From contig CALBCJ010000009.1 in NCBI GenBank assembly GCA_937926975.1, forward strand, positions 49,174 to 113,173: a stretch of 64,000 nucleotides of DNA. The letters run 5' to 3'. Shown here piece by piece: positions 1-8,784 of the stretch. The notes under the pieces are model-generated. The model was not told the origin of the DNA. It searched no databases and saw only the letters and a list, made by a program, of their open reading frames with translations. Numbering within the stretch: position 1 is the stretch's first letter; every line of letters begins with the position of its first letter. Source of the DNA: an uncultured Propionibacteriaceae bacterium (GTDB lineage: Bacteria; Actinomycetota; Actinomycetes; Propionibacteriales; Propionibacteriaceae). A program made the translations under genes and the position numbers.

Positions 1-411
1 GAGCTCGATCTGCAGCGCCGAGCTCTCCAGGGCCGCGATCAGGGCCATCCCTTCGCCGGTCTGGCTGTCGGCCACGATCTGGAGCTGCATCCCCTCCTCG
101 GGAGTGATGATCAGCGACCCCAGGTCGAGCCGGTCGACCTCGTCCCCGGTGAGGTCGACCTCGTCAATGTCGAAGGGGCCGTCCTCACGCCAGTCCCTGG
201 ACGCCTCGTAGTCGTCCCAGTCGTCGGACTCCTCACCGGCGCTGCTGTCGTCGTCAGTGGAGTCGTCTGGCTCCTCACCGGGACCGTCGACATCACCATC
301 GGTGTCGTCTGGCTCCTCGGTGCTGTCGTCCTCCGGCTCGACCTCGTCCACAGGATCGGCAGTCGCCGGGGAGGCAGGCACGGCGGCCTTCTTCTTGCGC
401 CCGAAAATCAC
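1..411 (-). CDS. DUF3710 domain protein, C-terminus cut by window edge
   Basis: The first 137 codons run off the left edge of the window, so the C-terminus is missing. I chose the GTG at 411 because it overlaps the dut stop codon by four bases (GTGA), a common coupling in this genome. The protein opens with a basic stretch (FGRKKK), continues with about 65 very acidic residues rich in Asp, Glu and Ser, and then enters the conserved block GPFDIDEVD followed by a DRLDLGSL strand. That start and its position directly behind dut are characteristic of the DUF3710 family in Actinomycetota. The function of the family is unknown. The gene was missed by simple ORF calling because it has no stop codon inside the window. 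Confidence 0.85.
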   Translation of the reverse strand, partial: MIFGRKKKAAVPASPATADPVDEVEPEDDSTEEPDDTDGDVDGPGEEPDDSTDDDSSAGEESDDWDDYEASRDWREDGPFDIDEVDLTGDEVDRLDLGSLIITPEEGMQLQIVADSQTGEGMALIAALESSALQIEL

Positions 412-899
412 GTGATGTCTTCCTCTTCGTCGGTGTCGGCGCCCACGGTACGCCACCCGGCGATCCCCCCGCTGGAGCCGTGCCCGCTCTGACCCCGCTG
501 TGACGGGGGGAGCTCGTCCACCTCGACGACCTCGGCCCGGGCCACCGGCTGGATCACCAGCTGGGCGACCAGGTCTCCCCGCCGGAGGCTGACTGGCTGC
601 CCGACGTCGGTGTTCAGCAGGTTCACCCGAATCTCGCCGCGGTACCCCGAGTCGATGGTGCCCGGGGCGTTGACGATCGTCAGGCCGTGCCGGGCAGCCA
701 GGCCGGACCGGGGGTGGACCAGTCCGACGTAGCCGTCCGGGATCACCACGGCGATCCCGGTCCCCACCAGGACCCGCTGCCCCGGCTGGATCACCACGTC
801 CTCGCTGATCGCCAGGTCCGCCCCGGCGTCACCCGGGTGAGCGTACGAGGGAAGCGGCACCCCGCGGTCCAGCCGCAGCACCTGCAGCTGGACACTCAT
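408..899 (-). CDS. dut: dUTP diphosphatase (dUTPase)
   Basis: This trimeric enzyme hydrolyses dUTP to dUMP and pyrophosphate. It keeps uracil out of DNA and supplies the thymidylate precursor. All five dUTPase motifs are visible in order, numbered from the upstream GTG start at 908: GDAGADL near residue 26, PRSGLA near 66, GTIDSGYRGE near 83 with the catalytic Asp, RGDLVAQL near 110, and the glycine-rich C-terminal RGQSGHGSSGG that closes over the substrate. The tail after motif V is acidic. The ATG at 899 is preferred because a run of six Gs lies eight bases before it; the GTG at 908 would add three residues. The stop overlaps the DUF3710 start, so the two are probably cotranscribed. Confidence 0.95.
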   Translation of the reverse strand: MSVQLQVLRLDRGVPLPSYAHPGDAGADLAISEDVVIQPGQRVLVGTGIAVVIPDGYVGLVHPRSGLAARHGLTIVNAPGTIDSGYRGEIRVNLLNTDVGQPVSLRRGDLVAQLVIQPVARAEVVEVDELPPSQRGQSGHGSSGGIAGWRTVGADTDEEEDIT

Positions 900-1069
900 C
901 GACGGCACCCCCCGACCACGGCCGTCGGCCTTCCCGGCAGCGGGGAGTGCAGGTGTACGCGGTCGACCATGGCGGCCACCCTAGACGGACACGCTCCCTG
1001 ACGCCGCTGGCCAAGGCGTTGTGGGTGGCCCCGGCCCGGTACGGTGGGGGCACCCGGCCAGGAGGAGAG

Positions 1070-1333
1070 ATGGACAACAAGGTTCTGGAGAAGACGTACC
1101 CCATGGTCCTTGGGGCGCTGACCACGCTGATTGCCCAGTTCGTGGTCCGCAGGATGTGGCAGGTCGCCACCGGCAGCACTCCGCCGGACCCGAACGACCC
1201 CGAGGTCCCCGTCCGGGAGGCGGTGACCTGGTTCGTGGCCTCGTCGCTGGGTGTCGGTGTCGCCCAGCTTCTGGTCGGGCGGTACTCGACCCGCAAGGTC
1301 AGGCAGTGGGTGAGCGACAAGCAGCTGGGCTGA
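1070..1333 (+). CDS. DUF4235 family small membrane protein
   Basis: An 87-residue protein. The start at 1070 follows a strong GGAGGAG site at 1061-1067; the open frame extends upstream to 947, but that stretch overlaps the dut promoter side and reads like non-coding sequence. The protein opens MDNKVLEK, has a first hydrophobic segment around residues 11-25, the signature VVRRMW just after it, and a second hydrophobic segment around residues 52-68, ending in a basic tail. This matches the DUF4235 family of small actinobacterial membrane proteins, whose function is unknown. It is divergent from dut and stands alone, followed by a hairpin terminator. Confidence 0.8.
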   Translation: MDNKVLEKTYPMVLGALTTLIAQFVVRRMWQVATGSTPPDPNDPEVPVREAVTWFVASSLGVGVAQLLVGRYSTRKVRQWVSDKQLG

Positions 1334-1352
1334 CCTGCCCCGGCTCACCAGT

Positions 1353-1373
1353 GCCCCCGGTCGAGCCGGGGGC
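1353..1373. terminator. Hairpin between convergent DUF4235 and DUF4193 genes
   Basis: A perfect 8-base-pair GC stem (GCCCCCGG with its complement) closes a five-base loop. It sits 20 bases after the DUF4235 stop and 19 bases from the stop of the oppositely directed DUF4193 gene, so it can serve both. There is no U-rich tail, as is usual in high-GC actinobacteria. Confidence 0.6.
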
Positions 1374-1391
1374 GCTGCTGTGCTCAGACGG

Positions 1392-1688
1392 TCAGACACA
1401 GTCCACGCAGTAGTCGGAGCCGTTGCGCGACTCAGCGATCTGGCTGCGGTGCTTCACCAGGAAGCAGCCGGCACAGGTGAACTCGTCGGCCTGGCGCGGC
1501 AGCACCCGCACCGTCAGCTCCTCGTGCGACAGGTCGGCGCCAGGCAGCTCGAAGGCCTCCGCCGCCTCGGCCTCGTCCTCGTCGACCTTGCCCGAGTTCT
1601 TGTCGTTGCGACGGCTCTTGAGCTCCTCGATGCTGTCCTCGTTCGAGTCCTCATCGGTCTTGCGCGGTGCGTCGTAGTCAGTTGCCAT
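1392..1688 (-). CDS. DUF4193 family acidic zinc-ribbon-like protein
   Basis: A 98-residue, strongly acidic protein that opens MATDYDAPRK, the hallmark of the DUF4193 family found throughout Actinomycetota. The N-terminal half is rich in Asp and Glu and probably disordered. The C-terminal half carries two Cys pairs (CAGC near residue 72 and CVDC at the extreme end), suggesting one metal-binding site, together with the conserved LPRQADEFTC stretch. The family function is unknown. A GAGGAAA ribosome site lies just before the ATG. The gene sits between dut and sepH, the usual neighbourhood. Confidence 0.9.
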   Translation of the reverse strand: MATDYDAPRKTDEDSNEDSIEELKSRRNDKNSGKVDEDEAEAAEAFELPGADLSHEELTVRVLPRQADEFTCAGCFLVKHRSQIAESRNGSDYCVDCV

Positions 1689-1904
1689 CGCTCTTTTTCC
1701 TCAGGTCTGGTCGGTTAACCCGTCCCGATGGCCTCCCAAGCGGCCTCGGCTGCGGTCCAGGTCGCATGTGTACCACACCTGTCAACCCCGTGCACCGCAC
1801 TCGTACCGGCGCGCCAGGCGAGCGGGCACGGTCCGGTTGAAGAGGTTTGAGGCTCAGGAACGGTAGGTTGGCCCCACCAACAGCACGAAACGAATGGCCA
1901 CCGA

Positions 1905-3062
1905 ATGCGGACTGGGCGCCTTCTCGGCCTCACCTCGGACGGAGCGCTGCACGTGGTCACGCCCGACGGCGAGGAGATCTCCATCGTCGTCGACGCCAGA
2001 CTCCGCGCAGCCGTCCGGGGGGACCGCCCGCGCCTGGGACAACTGGAGATCGAGATGGAAAGCCAACTTCGCCCCCGAGAGATCCAAGCGCGAATCCGAG
2101 CCGGCGAAAGCCTGGAGGAAGTCGCGCAGGCTGCTGGGGTGCCCGCGGAACGGATCGAGGCCTTCGCGGCCCCAGTCCTGGCCGAGCGGGCCCATGTCGT
2201 CGGTGTGGCCCAGGCAGCGCCGGTGCGTCGGCGCGGAGAGGCGGCCTCGACCCGTGGCCTTGAGGTCACCATCGGGCAGCGGCTGCGCACCGCCAGTCTC
2301 ACCATCGACGACGTCGAGTGGGACAGCTGGAAGCGCGGTGACGGCCGGTGGGTCGTGCAGGCCGGCTACGAGGTCGACGGTGCCCGGCAGGAGGCGCTGT
2401 TCACGTACGACACGGGTGGCCGGTTCTCCGTGGCCGAGAACGACACCGCCCGGTGGCTGATTGAGGAGACCGAGCCGGCGGCCAGGACCCGGCGCCGCCA
2501 GTCCGACCCGGACAGTGAGCCGACTGTGGACCTGGACGACGAGCTGGCTCTGGTCAAGGCGACCATGCCCGAGCGCGGACCGGACGAGTACACCTCAGAG
2601 CCCGAGGTGCCGGACTACAGCCCGGCCGAGCTGGCCGAGGTGGACGGGGTCTACGACCTCGTGGCCCCGTCGTCGGAGATGGACGTGCTGTACGAGATGA
2701 TCTCCGGGATCGACGAGGACTCGGTCCGGATCTACACCGACTTGCAGAACCCCGTCACCCCCCGTGAGGAGCCCGACCAGCAACCAGCACAGCGACCAGC
2801 CGTCGTGGACTCCGAGCCGGACGAGCCGACCCGCCCGGCCCCCCGAGCCCGGCGTCGTCGGTCGAAGCCGACCCACCAGGCCGCGGCCCAGAGCAGCCCC
2901 GTACCCGAGCCTGAGCCGAGGCTCGCCCCAGCCCCGTCGCCGAGCGAGCCGACGCAGCCGCCCCAGCCAGCGCCGCAGAGCACCCCGACCAAGCGGCGCA
3001 GCCGCAGCAAGCGGGCGTCGGTCCCGTCCTGGGACGAGATCATGTTCGGCTCCAAGGAGTAG
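1905..3062 (+). CDS. sepH: SepH cell-division protein (DUF3071)
   Basis: SepH is an actinobacterial division protein that binds FtsZ and stimulates assembly of its filaments. The 385-residue protein has the family layout. Residues 1-190 form the conserved DUF3071 region, opening MRTGRLLGLTSDG, with a helix-turn-helix-like stretch around residues 57-82 (PREIQARIRAGESLEEVAQ) and a β-rich part after it. Residues 190-385 are a long Pro, Ala and acidic linker that ends in a basic patch and the conserved short C-terminal motif WDEIMFGS. There is no strong ribosome site before the ATG at 1905; an ATG at 1894 is in another frame. It is divergent from the DUF4193 gene across about 215 bases. Confidence 0.9.
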   Translation: MRTGRLLGLTSDGALHVVTPDGEEISIVVDARLRAAVRGDRPRLGQLEIEMESQLRPREIQARIRAGESLEEVAQAAGVPAERIEAFAAPVLAERAHVVGVAQAAPVRRRGEAASTRGLEVTIGQRLRTASLTIDDVEWDSWKRGDGRWVVQAGYEVDGARQEALFTYDTGGRFSVAENDTARWLIEETEPAARTRRRQSDPDSEPTVDLDDELALVKATMPERGPDEYTSEPEVPDYSPAELAEVDGVYDLVAPSSEMDVLYEMISGIDEDSVRIYTDLQNPVTPREEPDQQPAQRPAVVDSEPDEPTRPAPRARRRRSKPTHQAAAQSSPVPEPEPRLAPAPSPSEPTQPPQPAPQSTPTKRRSRSKRASVPSWDEIMFGSKE

Positions 3063-3203
3063 CCCGGCCTGCCACAGACCGTGGCCAGGTCGGCGCACTT
3101 CCATCACGGATCGACGATGGCCACAGCGTCAGGGCTGACGGGGCTGGCACGGTCGAGCCGGTGCGGCACCGGGTCCATGCCGCGGCTGGGTGAGGGTGCA
3201 GGG

Positions 3204-4322
3204 CTACTCCACGACCAGTGGAACCTCCATCTCGGCTGCAGTCAGCGAGCCGTGCATCCCGACCAGGCTGAACTCCCCGGCCAGCTCGTGGGTCAGCACG
3301 GCCCAGTCGTCACGCATGGCGATCAGAACATCGCCAAAGCGGCCGGCGACCCGAGGCGCGAGCTTGCCGAACCAGCCCTCTGCCACGGCCTGCCGCTGGG
3401 TCCGGACCCAGGCCAGGTCCCCCATCCGCTCCGCCCACCGGGCCGCCACCGCTTCCGGCTGGTCGGTGTACAGCTGGCGCAGCCGTGCCTCGCCGCCGAT
3501 CAGCTGGACGCTGTCGAGCAGGTGCGGCTGGTCCTCGATCACGATCCGGTGGTCCTCGGGCACGTCGACCATCCCGTGGTCACCGGTGACCACCAGCCGG
3601 GTGTCATCAGGCAACCGGTCCCGCAGCTCGGCCAGGAAGGCATCCGTCTTCAGCAGCTGGCGGTACCAGTGCGCAGAGGCGGTCCCCGACAGGTGGCCGG
3701 CGTGGTCCAGCCACCGGTCGTACAGGTAGACCAGGGACCGGTCACCTCGAGCCGCCGCGGCCACGGTCTTGGTGAGCTTCTCCTCGTCGTCGGTCTCGTC
3801 AGCGACCGGTTCGAACCTGCCGCCCCGCAACCCGGCGAGAGTCAGCCCGCTGCCCTCAAAGCGGGCCGGCAGCACACTCGTCACCGCGACCTGCTCAGCC
3901 CGCGCCCGCTCCAGGAGCGTCGGCATCGGCTGGACGTCCTGGGGCTCTGTCGTGGTGTCCCACGACAGCGGGCAGAAGATCTTGCCGGTGCGGGTGTCGC
4001 GCATGGTCAGCCCGGCGATCCCGTGCAGGCCGGGCGGCAGGCCGGTCCCCAGGCTGGTCAGCGAGGTCACCGTTGTGCTGGGCACTCCGGCCGTGATCCG
4101 CTTCCCGTGCCCGATCGAGCCTGCCAGGAACGGGGCCTCCGCCAGCACCGACTGGGCCGGGTGCCAGCCCAGGCCGTCGATGAGGACCACCACCCACCGG
4201 TCCCCTTCCGGCAGGCCGAGCACGTCTTCTCTGCAGCCCGGCACCCCGAGCCGGGCCCCGATGCTCGGCAGCAGGTCAGCCAAGGAGCCGGAGCCGTACT
4301 GCGGCAGCTGCGGCTCGCTCAT
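3204..4322 (-). CDS. Alkaline-phosphatase-superfamily phosphodiesterase / nucleotide pyrophosphatase
   Basis: A 372-residue metal-dependent hydrolase of the type I phosphodiesterase/nucleotide pyrophosphatase family. Visible metal and catalytic residues are Asp49 in VVLIDGLGW, the Thr nucleophile in PSTTVTS at 81-87, Asp206 and His210 in YDRWLDHAGH, Asp248-His249 in TGDHGM, and a last His in GMHGS near the C-terminus. No signal peptide or membrane segment is visible, so it is probably cytoplasmic. The physiological substrate is unknown. Its start overlaps the stop of the DUF5998 gene by four bases. This pairing is common in Actinomycetota and suggests a two-gene operon. Confidence 0.88.
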   Translation of the reverse strand: MSEPQLPQYGSGSLADLLPSIGARLGVPGCREDVLGLPEGDRWVVVLIDGLGWHPAQSVLAEAPFLAGSIGHGKRITAGVPSTTVTSLTSLGTGLPPGLHGIAGLTMRDTRTGKIFCPLSWDTTTEPQDVQPMPTLLERARAEQVAVTSVLPARFEGSGLTLAGLRGGRFEPVADETDDEEKLTKTVAAAARGDRSLVYLYDRWLDHAGHLSGTASAHWYRQLLKTDAFLAELRDRLPDDTRLVVTGDHGMVDVPEDHRIVIEDQPHLLDSVQLIGGEARLRQLYTDQPEAVAARWAERMGDLAWVRTQRQAVAEGWFGKLAPRVAGRFGDVLIAMRDDWAVLTHELAGEFSLVGMHGSLTAAEMEVPLVVE

Positions 4323-4927
4323 CGGGCCACCCGGGTCGTGGTGCTGGCTTGGCCGGTACGACGCTGGAGCTCAGCGGCGAAGGCAACGAGCTTGGCGACG
4401 TTCTCGTCTCCGTCCGCGGCGGCACTCATCCGTACCGTGAGGTCTTCGGCAGTCACGCTGCCCATGTAACCATGGTCGGCCTCGCAGCCGGGATCCCCGC
4501 ACCCGGCTGGCTCCAGGTCCAGCCGCCGCAGGGTCCCCCACCCCACCGTCAGCCAGGCCTCCTCGACCCGGGCCTCCGCGGTCCCGAACTTCTCCGGGCG
4601 GCTGACGACCCGGCTCAACGAGACCGAGGCCAACCGGTCCAGCGAGACCGCCTCGGTGGTGCTGGCTGCCTGCGCCGGCGCCGGCTCCCGGGCGTACTCG
4701 TCGGTGTGGCCGACGACCAGCCGGGTCGCGGTCAGCGCCAGCACGGTGAGGTGCCGGTGCAGTGAGTCCTCGCTGAAGGTGGCCTCGTGGTGCACCAGGT
4801 GCTCAACCAGCGGCTCGTCCCCCAGCGCCAGCAGCACCCCATCGGTCACCAGGTCGGGAAAGTACCCGCAGGCGGCGACATCGGCCTGCAGCGGGCCGGT
4901 GGTGTCAGGCAGTGTCACACGGCTCAT
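4319..4927 (-). CDS. DUF5998 family protein
   Basis: A 202-residue soluble protein of the DUF5998 family, usually encoded directly upstream of the phosphodiesterase as it is here (four-base overlap). The central part contains a β-rich segment (SLHRHLTVLALTATRLVVGHTDE) and a repeated VSLDRLASVSLSRVVS pattern like a pleckstrin-type fold. A Cys pair sits in GCGDPGCEADHGYMGS near residue 145. No catalytic motif is recognisable. The function is unknown; the constant pairing suggests that it regulates or assists the neighbouring hydrolase. Confidence 0.85.
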   Translation of the reverse strand: MSRVTLPDTTGPLQADVAACGYFPDLVTDGVLLALGDEPLVEHLVHHEATFSEDSLHRHLTVLALTATRLVVGHTDEYAREPAPAQAASTTEAVSLDRLASVSLSRVVSRPEKFGTAEARVEEAWLTVGWGTLRRLDLEPAGCGDPGCEADHGYMGSVTAEDLTVRMSAAADGDENVAKLVAFAAELQRRTGQASTTTRVAR

Positions 4928-5001
4928 CCTCCCACGACTGCCACGGTGTGTCCGGGGCGGTCCCTCCAGCGCCCTGACAAGGCGCGCGCTAGGTTCGTGG
5001 C

Positions 5002-6039
5002 ATGTCGACGCGACCCTTCATCGCCGCCCGCATCGAGACCGCGATCAACCGTCGGATCGAGGCTCTGGCACGCCGGGCCGGCTGGGTGGAACGGGTCACC
5101 GGGTACGTCGGGTACGGCAACCACCGCAGCCTGCGGGTCCTAGCCCGGCTGTCGCTGGCCCCGAACCGTCCCCGAGGGGTGGTGGGGGCCGAGGTCCACA
5201 AGCTGCTCGAGCGCCGCGGCTGGCGCAACTTCATCACCCTGGCCTGCGTCTGCCGCCCGGTCACGGTCCGGCTCGGCGACCGTACGGTCGAGGCCACCAC
5301 CGACCGGGGCGGCTACATCGATGTCCAGATCGCTGACCACGGCCTGGCGCCTGGCTGGCACACAGTGCAGGTCGAGACCGAGCAGGCCGAGCCGACCTCG
5401 GCCGATGTCCTCGTGATCGCGAAGAACGTCACCTTCGGCCTGGTCAGCGACATCGACGACACGGTGATCTCGACCTGGCTGCCGCGACCGATGATCGCGG
5501 CCTACAACTCCTTCGTCGCCACCGAGAACGCCCGACAGGCCGTGCCGGGGATGGCGGAGATGTACCGCGACCTGCTCGCCCAGCACCCGGGCTCACCGGT
5601 CGTGTACGTGTCGACCGGCTCCTGGAACACCCTTCCCTTCCTGCGGCGCTTCCTCGACCGGCACCGCTACCCTTCCGGGCCGATGCTGCTGACCGACTGG
5701 GGACCCACCAACACTGGCTGGTTCCGCTCCGGCCAGGACCACAAGCGCAACGCCCTGCGCCAGCTGGCCCGAGACTTCCCCCACATCTCCTGGCTGCTGG
5801 TGGGCGACGACGGCCAGCACGACCCGATGCTGTACGCCGAGTTCGCTGAGTACGCGCCGAAGCGGGTCCGGGCGATCGCCATCCGGCAGCTCAACCCGGT
5901 CGAGCAGGTACTGGCTCACGGCACCCCGGGCGAGCGGCTCGACACGCCGGCGGCTCAGGACCTGCGGCACCCCCGGCCGGTGGTCTTCGGGCCGGACGGG
6001 TTCTCTCTGGCGCGCAAGGTTCGCGAGCTCGACGCCTGA
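5002..6039 (+). CDS. App1-type phosphatase domain protein (DUF2183)
   Basis: A 345-residue HAD-like phosphatase related to yeast App1, a Mg-dependent phosphatidate phosphatase. The catalytic motifs are all present: SDIDDT at 149-154 with the nucleophile Asp150 and acid/base Asp152, the motif II Ser in VSTGSWN near 204, the motif III Lys in DHKRN near 248, and the motif IV acidic pair in VGDDGQHDP at 268-275. Residues 60-140 form a small β-sandwich before the catalytic domain. No membrane helix is visible. Phosphatidate as the substrate is carried over from the family and is not shown here. A strong hairpin follows the stop codon. Confidence 0.9.
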   Translation: MSTRPFIAARIETAINRRIEALARRAGWVERVTGYVGYGNHRSLRVLARLSLAPNRPRGVVGAEVHKLLERRGWRNFITLACVCRPVTVRLGDRTVEATTDRGGYIDVQIADHGLAPGWHTVQVETEQAEPTSADVLVIAKNVTFGLVSDIDDTVISTWLPRPMIAAYNSFVATENARQAVPGMAEMYRDLLAQHPGSPVVYVSTGSWNTLPFLRRFLDRHRYPSGPMLLTDWGPTNTGWFRSGQDHKRNALRQLARDFPHISWLLVGDDGQHDPMLYAEFAEYAPKRVRAIAIRQLNPVEQVLAHGTPGERLDTPAAQDLRHPRPVVFGPDGFSLARKVRELDA

Positions 6040-6040
6040 T

Positions 6041-6073
6041 CCTCCGCCGGGGGCGCTACCCGGCCGGCGGAGG
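6041..6073 (+). terminator. Terminator hairpin after the App1-type gene
   Basis: A perfect 10-base-pair GC stem (CCTCCGCCGG with its complement) flanks a 13-base loop and begins two bases after the stop codon. It separates the App1-type gene from the topoisomerase gene that follows in the same direction. Confidence 0.7.
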
Positions 6074-6162
6074 CCGCCGCGGGCGTTTCACGCTGCCGCT
6101 GCCGGGACAGCACCGCGGCGCAGCCCTAGAATGCCCGACGGACCAGCACCTGAAGGAGGAGC

Positions 6163-8610
6163 ATGGCGAAGCGCCCGGCCGCCGACCCGGAGGACGACCT
6201 CTCCGAGCGGATCGTCGACATCGACGTCTCGGCCGAGATGGAGTCGTCGTTCCTGGAGTACGCCTACTCGGTGATCTACTCCCGGGCCTTGCCGGATGCC
6301 CGGGACGGGCTGAAACCGGTGCAGCGCCGAATCCTCTACACGATGGACGAGATGGGGGTCCGCCCCGACCGGCCCCACGTCAAGTGCGCCCGGGTGGTCG
6401 GGCAGGTGATGGGTGTGCTGCACCCCCACGGCGACGTGGCCATCTACGACGCTCTGGTCCGCCTGGCGCAGCCCTGGGCGGTGCGGCTGCCGCTGGTCGA
6501 CGGGCACGGCAACTTCGGCTCACTCGACGCCGGGCCCGCCGCGATGCGGTACACCGAGTGCCGGATGGCGACCCCGGCCGCCGTCATGACGGGCGGGCTG
6601 GACGAGGACACCGTCGACTTCCGGCCCAACTACGACGGCAAGGGGACCGAGCCGGTGGTGCTGCCGGCCGCCTTCCCGAACCTGCTGGTCAACGGGGCGA
6701 CCGGGATCGCGGTCGGGATGGCCACCAACATCGCCCCGCACAACCTGGTCGAGGTGGTCCAGGCGCTCAAGCACCTGCTGAGCCACCCGGAAGCAGACGT
6801 CGACGACCTGATGCGGTTCGTCCCCGGTCCGGACCTGCCCGGCGGCGGCAAAATCGTCGGCCTGGACGGGGTCCGCGACGCGTACCAGACCGGGCGGGGC
6901 ACCTTCAAGATCCGGGCCACCGCCCAGGTCGAGCAGGTCAGCCCGCGCCGGCGCGGGATCGTGGTCACCGAGCTGCCGTACATGGTCGGTCCGGAACGGA
7001 TCATCGAGCAGGTCAAGACCCTGGTCCAGGCCAAGAAGCTGACCGGGATCGCCGATATCAAGGACCTCACCGACCTCACCAACGGGCTGCGGCTGGTGAT
7101 CGAGGTCAAGAACGGGATCAACCCCGACGCGATGCTCGAGCAGCTCTACCGGCTCACCAAGCTGGAGGACTCGTTCGGGATCAACGCCGTGGCCCTGGTC
7201 GACGGCCAGCCACGAACGCTGTCGCTGAAGGAGATGCTGCAGGTCTACCTCGACCACCGGCTGTCGGTCACGCTGCGCCAGACCCAGTACCGGCTGGGGA
7301 AGGCCTCCGACCGGCTGCACCTGGTCCAGGGGCTGCTGATCGCGATCGTCGACATCGACGAGGTGATCGCCATCATCCGCTCCTCCGACGATGTCGCTAC
7401 CGCCCGGCAGCGCCTGATCGAGGCCTTCGAGCTGACCGAGACCCAGGCCACGTACATCCTCGACATGCAGCTGCGCCGGCTGACCCGGCTGTCGACGATC
7501 GAGCTGGAGCAGGAGCGAGACCAGCTCACCGAGCAGATCGGGCGGCTGCAGGCGATCATCGACGACCCGGCCAGGCTGCGCCTGCTGGTCAGCGACGACC
7601 TGGACCAGGTCGCCACGACCCTGGGCACCCCGCGCCGTACGGTGCTGCTCTCCGGGGCCGGTGCGGTCACCCCGTCGGCGAAGGCGACTGCGGCAGCGCT
7701 GGAGGTGCCGGACGGCCCCTGCCGGGTGCTGCTCTCGTCGACCGGGCTGGTGGCCCGGGTGGACGGCGCCGAGCCGCTCGGGCTGGGAGGTCCCCGCGCG
7801 AACCACGACGTGATCGTCTCCCAGGTTGAGACCACCACCCGGGGCGAGCTGGGCGCCCTGACTACCCAGGGCCGGGTCTACCGGCTGCAGGCGATCGACC
7901 TGCCGTCGGTGCCGCCGCAGGCGACGGCACCGCACACTCAGGGCGGCTCACCGCTGGCCGAGCTGATCACCCTCGAGCCTGATGAGCAGGTGGTGGCGCT
8001 GACCCGACTCGGCCCCGAGACCGGGACCTGGGCCTTCGGTACCCGGCGGGGCATGGTGAAGCGCACCCATCCTGAGATCGTGGGCAAGGACAGCTGGGAC
8101 CTGATCCGCCTAGAGGATGGCGACTCGGTGGTCGGGGCGGTCGAACTCGCCAGCGACGACGTGGACCTGGTCTTCATCACCTCCGACGCCTCCCTGCTGC
8201 ACTTTCCGGCCACCGCGGTCCGGCCCCAGGGCCGCTCCGGCGGCGGCATAGCCGGGATCCGGCTGGCGAAGGGGGCCACGGTGGTCTACTTCGGCGCGGC
8301 CGCGGTCGGTACTGGTGAGGTGGTCACGGTCGCCGGCTCCCGCTCGGCCCTGCCGGGCACCCACGCCGGTACGGTCAAGGTGACCCCCCTGGCGCAGTTC
8401 CCAGGCAAGGGACGGGCCACCGGCGGAGTCCGCTGCCACCGCTTCCTCAAGGGCGAGGACACCCTGCTGGGAGCCTGGGCAGGTCAGGCTCCAGCAGCCG
8501 CGGCGGCAGCCTCGGGAGCCCCGGTCCCGCTGCCCGGCCCCGACCCCCGCCGCGACGGGTCCGGGACCCCCGCGCCCCAGCCGATCAGCGGGATCGGCAG
8601 CCGTCCCTGA
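6163..8610 (+). CDS. parC: Type IIA topoisomerase A subunit, topoisomerase IV-like
   Basis: The 815-residue DNA-cleaving and rejoining subunit of a topoisomerase IV-like enzyme, which decatenates or relaxes DNA with the parE product encoded convergently. The winged-helix cleavage region contains HPHGDVAIYD at 87-96 and the catalytic Tyr130 in MRYTECRM. The C-terminal β-pinwheel lacks the QRRGGKG-type GyrA box that gyrase needs for DNA wrapping. In its place is FPGKGRATGGVR, which favours ParC over GyrA. The last 50 residues are an Ala/Pro-rich tail. A strong AAGGAGGAG site precedes the ATG. Val92 occupies the position of E. coli GyrA Ser83 and M. tuberculosis GyrA Ala90. Confidence 0.9.
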   Translation: MAKRPAADPEDDLSERIVDIDVSAEMESSFLEYAYSVIYSRALPDARDGLKPVQRRILYTMDEMGVRPDRPHVKCARVVGQVMGVLHPHGDVAIYDALVRLAQPWAVRLPLVDGHGNFGSLDAGPAAMRYTECRMATPAAVMTGGLDEDTVDFRPNYDGKGTEPVVLPAAFPNLLVNGATGIAVGMATNIAPHNLVEVVQALKHLLSHPEADVDDLMRFVPGPDLPGGGKIVGLDGVRDAYQTGRGTFKIRATAQVEQVSPRRRGIVVTELPYMVGPERIIEQVKTLVQAKKLTGIADIKDLTDLTNGLRLVIEVKNGINPDAMLEQLYRLTKLEDSFGINAVALVDGQPRTLSLKEMLQVYLDHRLSVTLRQTQYRLGKASDRLHLVQGLLIAIVDIDEVIAIIRSSDDVATARQRLIEAFELTETQATYILDMQLRRLTRLSTIELEQERDQLTEQIGRLQAIIDDPARLRLLVSDDLDQVATTLGTPRRTVLLSGAGAVTPSAKATAAALEVPDGPCRVLLSSTGLVARVDGAEPLGLGGPRANHDVIVSQVETTTRGELGALTTQGRVYRLQAIDLPSVPPQATAPHTQGGSPLAELITLEPDEQVVALTRLGPETGTWAFGTRRGMVKRTHPEIVGKDSWDLIRLEDGDSVVGAVELASDDVDLVFITSDASLLHFPATAVRPQGRSGGGIAGIRLAKGATVVYFGAAAVGTGEVVTVAGSRSALPGTHAGTVKVTPLAQFPGKGRATGGVRCHRFLKGEDTLLGAWAGQAPAAAAAASGAPVPLPGPDPRRDGSGTPAPQPISGIGSRP

Positions 8611-8679
8611 CGAGCCGGAGCCCGAGGGGCCGGGAGCAGCCGCCAGTACCCGCCGACTGTCCGCGCGGGCACACGCTCG

Positions 8680-8784
8680 TCAGCGCTCCGGGCAGACCCT
8701 GACGTGGGCGATCTCGTCGAGCTGCCCGGCGACGAGATCGCGTACCGCGGTTCGCGGCCAGCAGTTGTCGAGGCCACGACTCAT
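8680..8784 (-). CDS. Possible 34-residue protein coupled to parE
   Basis: A 35-codon frame whose ATG overlaps the parE stop codon (ATGA at 8781-8784). The peptide opens MSRGLDNCWPR, contains LVAGQLDEIAHVRV and ends in CPER. Coupling by a four-base overlap is common in this genome, and codon use is GC-rich at third positions. I do not recognise a family, and the frame is so short that it may be fortuitous. Confidence 0.3.
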   Translation of the reverse strand: MSRGLDNCWPRTAVRDLVAGQLDEIAHVRVCPER

